Source: CAYZJD01 sp964478455
GTDB lineage: Bacteria; Acidobacteriota; Terriglobia; Bryobacterales; Bryobacteraceae
Length of the DNA stretch: 8,073 nt
Reading direction: 5' to 3'
Assembly (NCBI GenBank): GCA_964478455.1
Contig: CAYZJD010000205.1
Coordinates: 1-8,073 of the forward strand
Shown here: positions 1 to 5,906 of the stretch, in pieces
Position numbering within the stretch: the stretch's first letter is position 1
How the letters are laid out: every line of letters starts with the position of its first letter
Notes under the pieces: generated by a model
Told to the model about the DNA's origin: nothing
Databases searched by the model: none
What the model saw: only the letters and a program-made list of their open reading frames with translations
Made by a program: the position numbers and the translations under genes

Positions 1-1
1 C

Positions 2-1303
2 GAACGGCTGCGCGCGAGGAGCTACGCCGACCTGGTCGCCCGCGGCGCGCCGCGGCTGAGCGGGGCCAGGGAACTGGAGCTGCGGGAAAGAATCCGGCGG
101 CTCCAGCGGGCCATCGAGGCCGAAGACTCGAGGCCGGAGCAGCGTGCCGGTGCCCGGGAGGTGTTCTCGGCCGAGCTGGCCGAGGCCGAGCGCGAATATC
201 ACAACCTGCTGGACGACCTCCGCACCGCAGATCCGGGCTATGCCGCCGGGCGTGCGCTTTCCGTTCCCTCGGTCGAGGACGCGCAGAAGCTCCTGCCGGC
301 CGGCGCGGCGCTCGTCGAGTACGTCGTCGCCGGCGACGGCGTTGCCATCTTCCTGCTGACTTCAAGCCGGATCGAGGCGATGACCGTTCCCGTTCGGGAG
401 GCGGATGTGCGGGCGCGTGTCGAACTGCTTCGGGACCTGATCCTGCGGCAGGACAGCGCCGAGTGGCGCGGGCCTGCCAGGGCGCTCGGCCGCTCGCTCC
501 TCGATCCCGTCGTGCAAGCGGGATGGCTTGAGGGCGTCCGCAGTCTGTACATCGTGCCGCACGGCCTGCTTCACTATGTTCCTTTCGCCGCGCTCCCGGT
601 TCGTGCTCCGGAAGGCGCGAAGCCGCTCGTTGAACTCTACGGCGTGAGCCATCTACCCGCGGCCGCCTCGCTCGCCGGGCGTCGGCCGGCCAACAGAACA
701 GAAAGGAACCTCTTCGCCGTGGCGCCCGCGCGGGCCCGGTTGCCGTTCGCGCGCGAGGAGGCGCGAAGCGTCGCGGCGATGTTTTCCGTCGAGAGCCGGG
801 CGCTCGTGGGCGCGCGGGCGACCGAAGCCTCTTTCAAAAGCGCGGCTAGCGGCTTCCGGATGCTGCACCTGGCGACGCACGGCCGCTTCAACAAGTTCAA
901 TCCGCTGCTTTCGGCGCTGGAGCTGGAGCCGGACCGCCAGGAAGACGGCCGGCTCGAGGTGCACGAGGTGATGGGGATGCGGCTGGACGCCGACCTGGTG
1001 ACGCTCAGCGCCTGTGAGACGGCGCTCGGCAGCGGCTACTTCGCCGAAGTGCCCGCCGGAGACGACTTCGTCGGGCTGACCCGCGCGTTTCTGGGCACTG
1101 GCAGCGATTCGGTGCTGGCCAGCCTGTGGGAAGTGAATGACCGCTCGACGCTGGACTTCATGCGTTCCTTCTACCGGAACCTGGCAAAGGCAGGCAAGGC
1201 GGACGCGCTCGCGCAGGCGCAACGGGCAATGCTCCACCGCGGCGGCCGCTACGCCCACCCATACTTCTGGGCGCCGTTCGTCCTGGTGGGGGCGATGGAA
1301 TGA
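2..1303 (+). CDS. CHAT-domain protein (caspase-like peptidase fold), 5' end missing
   Basis: The frame is open from base 2 and ends at TGA 1301-1303, giving 433 residues. The true start lies before the window, so internal GTG/ATG codons should not be taken as the start. The first ~70 residues are charged and helical, consistent with the end of a TPR or coiled region. The CHAT domain follows: a VPHGLLHYVPFAAL block near residue 185, the ATHG motif with the probable catalytic His at residue 293 (codon 878-880), and the SACET motif with the probable catalytic Cys at residue 338 (codon 1013-1015). The AHPYFWAPFVLVG ending is typical of the family. With both catalytic residues present it should be an active cysteine peptidase or a regulated precursor; CHAT proteins often follow TPR repeats and act in signalling or cell-death-like systems. 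No partner or substrate is visible here. The 232-base spacer and hairpin downstream suggest it is not co-transcribed with the next gene. The family call is firm; the role is unknown. Confidence 0.9.
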   Translation, partial: ERLRARSYADLVARGAPRLSGARELELRERIRRLQRAIEAEDSRPEQRAGAREVFSAELAEAEREYHNLLDDLRTADPGYAAGRALSVPSVEDAQKLLPAGAALVEYVVAGDGVAIFLLTSSRIEAMTVPVREADVRARVELLRDLILRQDSAEWRGPARALGRSLLDPVVQAGWLEGVRSLYIVPHGLLHYVPFAALPVRAPEGAKPLVELYGVSHLPAAASLAGRRPANRTERNLFAVAPARARLPFAREEARSVAAMFSVESRALVGARATEASFKSAASGFRMLHLATHGRFNKFNPLLSALELEPDRQEDGRLEVHEVMGMRLDADLVTLSACETALGSGYFAEVPAGDDFVGLTRAFLGTGSDSVLASLWEVNDRSTLDFMRSFYRNLAKAGKADALAQAQRAMLHRGGRYAHPYFWAPFVLVGAME

Positions 1304-1304
1304 A

Positions 1305-1371
1305 ACCACCAATACCCCAAGGAGTCAGGCATGTTTATTCCCGCCCCTTGGTGCCTTGGTGTCTTGGTGGT
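1305..1371. repeat. Imperfect inverted repeat built of CCTTGGTG-type octamers
   Basis: Directly after the CHAT stop codon, the left arm at 1305-1322 (ACCACCAATACCCCAAGG) pairs with the right arm at 1354-1371 (CCTTGGTGTCTTGGTGGT) at 16 of 18 positions, around a 31-base loop. The right side consists of three tandem octamers, CCTTGGTG, CCTTGGTG and TCTTGGTG, at 1346-1369, so the left arm can also pair in shifted registers. As RNA it would form a stem of 8, 2 and 6 bp broken by two mismatches. No T-run follows, so it is not a classical intrinsic terminator, although it could still protect or end the CHAT transcript. From memory, similar CACCAAGG/CACCAAGA strings are scattered through spacers of many environmental bacterial genomes; that makes a dispersed element likely but is not proven here. 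Confidence 0.65.
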
Positions 1372-1445
1372 GATCGTTTCCGCGGAAGACGCAAGTGAGA
1401 ACCGTGCCCTCGCCGTCACGACAAAATACAACCGGCTTGGGTTCC

Positions 1446-1473
1446 TTGCCCCGCCTCCAGGTCATCGTATAAA
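1446..1473 (+). promoter_or_regulatory. Possible sigma-70-like promoter for the enolase-superfamily/bicupin unit
   Basis: TTGCCC at 1446-1451 and TATAAA at 1468-1473 are separated by 16 bp, close to the -35/-10 layout TTGACA-N17-TATAAT. The expected transcription start is near 1480, leaving a leader of about 55 bases before the ATG at 1536. The spacer is less GC-rich than its surroundings just here. The assignment is by motif only; a second promoter further upstream is possible. Confidence 0.35.
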
Positions 1474-1481
1474 CTCGGCAT

Positions 1482-1504
1482 TTCCGATTCGGAATTCCGC
1501 CGGA
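1482..1504. promoter_or_regulatory. Overlapping palindromes, candidate operator
   Basis: Three dyads overlap within 23 bases. TTCCGA-T-TCGGAA is a perfect 13-base inverted repeat at 1482-1494. CGGAATTCCG is a perfect palindrome at 1490-1499. TCCG-C-CGGA is at 1496-1504. They begin about 9 bases after the proposed -10 box, where a bound repressor would block transcription of the downstream pair. No known regulator family is recognised from these half-sites. GC-rich DNA produces short palindromes by chance, so this is only suggestive. Confidence 0.3.
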
Positions 1505-1535
1505 GTCCCCACGAAGGGCCAAAGGAGAAAGCGCC

Positions 1536-2915
1536 ATGGATTTAGACCGACCCCCAGAACAGCTCAGCAGGCGAAAGATCTTGCAGCAGGCAGGCAGTGC
1601 AGCAGCGCTCGCCTCCGCGGTGACGCCCGTCGGCGCGGCCGCCCAGGCTGCGACGGAGAAGACCATGCCGCTGAACAAGTTCTCCGCGCCGAGCGACCTG
1701 AAGATCACCGACATGCGCGCGTGTACGGTGGCCGCCAACTACGACTACCCGATCATCCGTATCGACACCAACCAGGGAGTGTACGGGCTGGGCGAAGTCC
1801 GCGATGCCGGCGTCAAGGGCATCGCCCTGATCCTCAAGGCGCACCTGCTGGGCAAGAACCCTCTGGACATTGAAGGGAACCTGCGGAGGATCCGGCTCTT
1901 CGCCGGGCAGGGGCGGATGGGCGGCGGCTACAGCGCCGTGGACATGGCGCTGCACGACATCGCCGGCAAGGTGTACGGCGTGCCGGCCTGGCGGCTCATC
2001 GGGCACAAGCGGCGGGACAAGATCCGGATCTATTGCGACACTACCGGCCACAAGAATCCAAAGATCTACGGCGACCGGATGGCGAAGCGCAAGAAGATGG
2101 GCTTCACCTACTTCAAAATGGACCTCTACACGGACCTGGTGGAGGACCGGCCGGGCGCCGTGATGGACAACGGGGTGGCGACCGAGAAAGGGCTCAGCTA
2201 CCTGTGCGAGTACATCGCCGCCGTGCGCGACGCCATCGGATGGGACGCACCGCTCGGGGCGGACCACTTCGGCCACCTATCGGTGAAGGACGCCATCCGG
2301 TATGCCCGCGCGTTCGAACCCTACCGGCTGGCCTGGGCGGAAGACCTCATCGACTGGCGCGACTGGCGCGGCTACAAGCGGATTCGGGAGGCGACGACGA
2401 CGCCCGTACTCACCGGCGAGGACATCTTCGGACTCGAGGAGGGCTTTCAGGATCTGCTCGACAACGAGGCGGTGGACATCATCCATCCGGATCCGGAGAC
2501 CTCGGGCGCGCTGCTGGAGACGAAGCGCATCTCGGATTACGCGAACATGCGCGGCATCCCGACAGCGCTGCACTTCGCCGGGTCGCCCGTGGGCTGCATG
2601 GCCTCCGTGCATCTGGCCGCGACGCTCGACGAGTTCCTCTCCATGGAGAACCACGCGATCGATATGCCGTGGTGGGACGATCTTGTTACCGGCATTCCGA
2701 AGCCGATCATCCAGAACGGCTACATCCCGGTGCCGGACAAGCCCGGCCTCGGCGTGGAATTGAACGACGAGGTGGTGAAGAAGCACCTGCGCTATCCAGG
2801 CTACTTCGAGCCGACGCCGATGTACGACGACTTCATCGTCTCGGACTTCCGCCGCGTGGGCGGCTGGCCGCACTACGACGAGGACGGTAACTGGACGGAG
2901 CGGATGACGTATTGA
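1536..2915 (+). CDS. Tat-exported enolase-superfamily enzyme (mandelate racemase/sugar-acid dehydratase-like)
   Basis: The protein has 459 residues. ATG 1536 is chosen because AAAGGAG at 1521-1527 sits 8 bases upstream and because this start keeps a twin-arginine signal: SRRKILQ at residues 11-17, an alanine-rich stretch, and a likely cut after AQA near residue 38. The mature part has the enolase-superfamily layout: an N-terminal capping domain (about 55-160, ending in ALHDIAGKVYGVPAWRLIG) and a TIM barrel. Likely Mg2+ ligands are Asp243 (GADHFGH), Glu269 (AWAEDL) and Glu295 (LTGEDIF). Asp319 (HPDPET) and His346 (TALHF) match the His-Asp dyad of the mandelate racemase subgroup, and Glu371 (SMENH) the electrophilic Glu. 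On the second barrel strand Lys194 is kept, but the partner expected at 196 is Asp (KMD rather than KxK). The subgroup abstracts a proton alpha to a carboxylate and often dehydrates sugar acids; the substrate is unknown. Export outside the cytoplasm is inferred from the signal. It is co-directional with a bicupin gene 11 bases downstream. Confidence 0.88.
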   Translation: MDLDRPPEQLSRRKILQQAGSAAALASAVTPVGAAAQAATEKTMPLNKFSAPSDLKITDMRACTVAANYDYPIIRIDTNQGVYGLGEVRDAGVKGIALILKAHLLGKNPLDIEGNLRRIRLFAGQGRMGGGYSAVDMALHDIAGKVYGVPAWRLIGHKRRDKIRIYCDTTGHKNPKIYGDRMAKRKKMGFTYFKMDLYTDLVEDRPGAVMDNGVATEKGLSYLCEYIAAVRDAIGWDAPLGADHFGHLSVKDAIRYARAFEPYRLAWAEDLIDWRDWRGYKRIREATTTPVLTGEDIFGLEEGFQDLLDNEAVDIIHPDPETSGALLETKRISDYANMRGIPTALHFAGSPVGCMASVHLAATLDEFLSMENHAIDMPWWDDLVTGIPKPIIQNGYIPVPDKPGLGVELNDEVVKKHLRYPGYFEPTPMYDDFIVSDFRRVGGWPHYDEDGNWTERMTY

Positions 2916-2926
2916 GGAGAGCCACG

Positions 2927-3781
2927 ATGCGTGTCCTGTGTGTTGCCCTTGCCGCCTGGGCAGCGGCGTCGCTCTGGGCCGAAGAGAGGCCGATCGATCC
3001 GACGTTCCTCCGCCGCCATGTGCCCGGCCTGGAGGCGAAGCCGTGCGGCGACGGGTGCCGCTATGAAGCGATCTTCGGCGAAGGCGCGCCGGACGCCGGC
3101 ATCGTGAAGGGCATCGCTCGTTACGGCGGACTGATCCTGGAGCCTGGCGGCGCCACGGCCGCGGCTGAGGTGGCTGGCGAGGAGCGGGTATATGTGATCC
3201 TCGAAGGCTCGGCCGCCGTTCGCTACGGCAAAGAGAGCGTGCCGGTGAAGCGCGGCGATTTCTTTTACATCGCCGCCGGGGCGCCTCATTCGCTGTCGAA
3301 TCCGTCGACCGCCCGGTGCCGTGCCATCGAGATGGGATTCCGGATTCCGCCCGGCGTCCGGGTGCAGGTTCCGGAAACGCTGCCGTTGGCCAACATTGAC
3401 GACGTCCCGAAGCAAACGGTGGCCGGGCATCCGCCGACGACGCTGTATCAACTCCTGATGGGTGGCCGGGAGAGCAAGCGGGACAAGATCGCCGCGGCCC
3501 ACGTTCTGACAAGCCTCTTCATCATGGAGTTCGCGCCGGGCGGCACGAACTTCCCGCACCACCACGAGGAAGAGGAGGAGATCTATCTCGTTCTCGACGG
3601 GAATGGAGACATGGTCGCCGGCGGCGGGTTGGACGGGATCGAGGCGCGCTTCCCGGCCAAGGCCGGCGACGCCTACTTCTTCCGCCTGAATTGCACGGTC
3701 GGCTTCTACAGCAGCAACGAACCGGGATCGAAGGCGCGGATCCTGGCGGCGCGGTCGCGCTTTCCGTTTCCGAAGCGATAG
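2927..3781 (+). CDS. Secreted bicupin protein
   Basis: The protein has 284 residues. ATG 2927 is preferred over a TTG 15 bases upstream because GAGGAG at 2914-2919 lies 7 bases before it, and because the protein then opens with a short Sec-type signal (MRVLCVALAAWAAASLWA, cut near residue 18). Two cupin barrels follow. The first, about residues 66-137, has a complete second cupin motif (G110 through His121 to Asn125), but its first motif has Ala80 and Val82 where metal-binding His are expected. The second, about 196-275, has a full first motif (G205, His211, His213, Glu218, G225), while its second-motif His is lost. Neither half therefore shows the complete three-His/one-Glu set. Bicupins include oxidases, decarboxylases, isomerases and sugar- or ligand-binding proteins; no specific reaction is recognised. 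It follows the enolase-superfamily gene by 11 bases, so the two are almost certainly co-transcribed and probably act on the same pathway outside the cytoplasm. Confidence 0.85.
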   Translation: MRVLCVALAAWAAASLWAEERPIDPTFLRRHVPGLEAKPCGDGCRYEAIFGEGAPDAGIVKGIARYGGLILEPGGATAAAEVAGEERVYVILEGSAAVRYGKESVPVKRGDFFYIAAGAPHSLSNPSTARCRAIEMGFRIPPGVRVQVPETLPLANIDDVPKQTVAGHPPTTLYQLLMGGRESKRDKIAAAHVLTSLFIMEFAPGGTNFPHHHEEEEEIYLVLDGNGDMVAGGGLDGIEARFPAKAGDAYFFRLNCTVGFYSSNEPGSKARILAARSRFPFPKR

Positions 3782-3784
3782 GCT

Positions 3785-3823
3785 GTGTCCGGAAACGGAC
3801 ACGGGCTCGTCCGCGAGCGGACA
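3785..3823. promoter_or_regulatory. Tandem dyads TGTCCG-N4-CGGACA, probable activator (enhancer) sites
   Basis: Site 1 is TGTCCG-GAAA-CGGACA at 3786-3801; one more G:C pair extends it to 3785-3802. Site 2 is CGTCCG-CGAG-CGGACA at 3808-3823, matching 11 of 12 positions of the same dyad. Their centres (3793.5 and 3815.5) are 22 bp apart, about two helical turns, so two bound dimers would lie on the same face of the DNA. They sit about 96 and 74 bp upstream of the start predicted from the sigma-54-type promoter, which is where NtrC-type activators usually bind. As RNA they would form two adjacent hairpins just after the bicupin stop, the first with a GAAA loop. No T-run follows either one, so a classical intrinsic terminator is unlikely, though the hairpins may protect the 3' end of the upstream message. 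Confidence 0.7.
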
Positions 3824-3863
3824 GGCGAAATACTCAAGCCCCACATTTTAAACAACATAGAAC

Positions 3864-3878
3864 TGGTCTCCGGCTTGC
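3864..3878 (+). promoter_or_regulatory. Sigma-54 (RpoN) type promoter of the exporter operon
   Basis: TGG at 3864-3866 and TTGC at 3875-3878 place the invariant GG and GC exactly 10 bases apart, as in the consensus TGGCACG-N4-TTGCW. The CACG part of the -24 box is not conserved, but the core bases are. The predicted start is near 3890, about 13 bases before ATG 3903, so the leader would carry little more than the TGGAGAG ribosome-binding stretch. A run of 21 bases just upstream (3842-3862), 16 of them A or T, would suit DNA bending between activator and polymerase. The paired dyads upstream strongly favour this reading over chance. Confidence 0.65.
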
Positions 3879-3902
3879 GCATGCTGCTGGTGGAGAGAGC
3901 GA

Positions 3903-5146
3903 ATGGACCGTCCGGTGGACCCGCAGTTCCGGCGCAGGCAGATCATCCGCCGGGTTGTCCTCTTCACCGTGGTGGCAGCGATCCTGCTCGCGCTGTTCGG
4001 CTACGCCCCCCGCTGGATCACCCCGTCCCTCGACCGCGATGAGATCCGCACGGCCGTGGTTGAGGCCGGCCCGATCGAGGCGACCATCAGCGCCACCGGA
4101 ACAGTCGTGCCGGAATTCGAGCAGGTGCTGGCGAGCCCGCTCGACGCGCGGGTGGTTCGCATCCTCAAGCGCCCCGGCGCGATGCTGCGCGCGGGTGAGC
4201 CGATCCTGGACCTGGACGTGAGCGACTCCGTGCTGGCGCTCGAGAAGCTGAAACAGCAGTTGTCGCTCAAAGAGAACGAGCAAAGGCAGAGGAAACTCGA
4301 GCTTGAGAAGCAGCTCATCGACCTCCGGAGCCGCATGCGGCTGAAGGAGATCGAGGTCCAGTCGCTCGGCATCCGGGTGGCAAAAGAGCAGAAGCTCCGC
4401 GAAGCGGGGCTCAACTCGGTGGAGCAGCTCCGCGAGGCGCAGGTGGCCGAAGAAAAGGCCAAGGTGGAGCTTCAGCAGCTTCGGGAGGCCATCGCCAACG
4501 AGGAGCGCGCGACACAGGCAAAGCTGGATGGGCTGGCGCTCGACGTGGAAACGGTGCGCAAGGAGATCGCGCAGTCCCGCCGGCAGCTCGAGCTGGCCAC
4601 TACCAAGGCCGGCCGCGACGGCGTGCTGACGTGGGTGGTGGACGTGGAGGGCTCGGCCGTGAGACGGGGCGAAGTGGTGGCGCGCATCGCCGACCTCAGT
4701 TCCTTCCGGGTGCAGGCCAACCTCTCCGACGTCCACGCGGGCCGGTTGGCGGTCGGGATGCCGGCCAAGGTCCAGGTCAACGAATCGACGGTGCTCGACG
4801 GGGAGATCTCGAGCATCCTGCCGACGATCAAGGACGGTATCGTCACGGTGCTGGTGCGGCTGCGGGACCGTTCCAACAAGCTGCTGCGCGCCAATCTTCG
4901 CGTGGACGTGTACGTTGTGACCGACCGCAGGCAGCGGACCCTGCGAGTGAAGCGCGGCGCCTTCGCCGGCGGCGAGGGCGTCTACGACGTGTTTGTCGTG
5001 CGGAGCGGCAAGGCGGTGCGGACGCCGGTCAGGATCGGCCTCGTCAGCTTCGACCATTGCGAGGTGGCGAGCGGGCTGCTCGAAGGAGACGAAGTGGTCA
5101 TCTCCGACATGAAGGAATACATGCATATGAAAGAGGTACGGCTGAA

Positions 5147-5150
<4 letters not shown>
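3903..5150 (+). CDS. HlyD/MacA-like periplasmic adaptor (membrane fusion protein) of an ABC exporter
   Basis: The protein has 415 residues. ATG 3903 follows TGGAGAG at 3891-3897. One membrane segment at about residues 18-34 anchors it in the inner membrane with the rest in the periplasm. Next come the first half of the lipoyl/barrel-sandwich domain (about 57-105), a long heptad-rich coiled-coil hairpin (about 107-232), the second lipoyl half (about 236-262), a beta-barrel domain (about 266-342) and a membrane-proximal domain (about 345-412). At the hairpin turn, Lys161, Leu165 and Ser172 fit the RxxxLxxxxxxS tip motif through which adaptors contact TolC-type outer-membrane channels, with Lys replacing Arg. 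The protein would link the permeases to an outer-membrane factor, none of which is encoded here. Its stop codon overlaps the ATPase start (ATGA at 5147-5150), indicating coupled translation. It lacks the lipobox of lipid-anchored adaptors. Confidence 0.9.
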
Positions 5151-5812
<662 letters not shown>

Positions 5813-5816
5813 TGTT

Positions 5817-5888
5817 GCGCGAAACTGCGTCGCGCGCAGCCAGCACCGAGCCGCGCGCCACACCGAGCCGCGCGCGTAAGCAAGCGGC
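5817..5888. repeat. Repeat-rich spacer inside the operon ('LAYARGSV' type element)
   Basis: The spacer between the ATPase and first permease genes holds two exact copies of the 15-mer CACCGAGCCGCGCGC, at 5844-5858 and 5861-5875, with a period of 17 bases. A hairpin, GCGCGA (5817-5822) with TCGCGC (5830-5835) around a 7-base loop, precedes them. Read on the minus strand, the end of the spacer translates as PLAYARGSVW. From memory, LAYARGSV is a frequent phrase in spurious short proteins from acidobacterial genomes, so this is probably a copy of a dispersed non-coding repeat. It is more GC-rich than the genes on either side. The minus-strand frame through it has no believable protein features and is not called as a gene. 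Confidence 0.55.
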
Positions 5889-5906
5889 AATCCGAGGTGA
5901 CGAAAA

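Noticed and set aside
1346..1369. CRISPR array reading of the tandem octamers
   Set aside because: The units are only 8 bases with no spacers, and no cas genes are present.
1331..1873. Plus-strand open frame starting in the CCTTGGTG repeat
   Set aside because: Its first part is translated repeat and spacer, and the rest is an off-frame reading of the enolase-superfamily gene. Its composition is Arg/Pro-rich and no domain is seen.
2912..2926. TTG start that would add five residues to the bicupin protein
   Set aside because: The ATG at 2927 has a well-placed GAGGAG and yields a clean signal peptide, whereas the TTG overlaps that ribosome-binding site.
2277..3512. Long open frame on the minus strand opposite the enolase-superfamily and bicupin genes (411 codons)
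   Set aside because: Low-complexity Arg/Pro/Ser-rich translation, no ribosome-binding or domain support, and it spans two well-supported genes on the other strand.
3785..3823. Classical intrinsic (rho-independent) terminator after the bicupin gene
   Set aside because: The hairpins are strong but neither is followed by a T-run; the spacing and promoter context fit regulator sites better.
3834..5126. Long open frame on the minus strand opposite the adaptor gene (430 codons)
   Set aside because: It is rich in His, Arg, Leu and Asp with no recognisable domain, and it lies opposite a full-length gene with clear family features. GC-rich coding DNA commonly leaves such open shadow frames.
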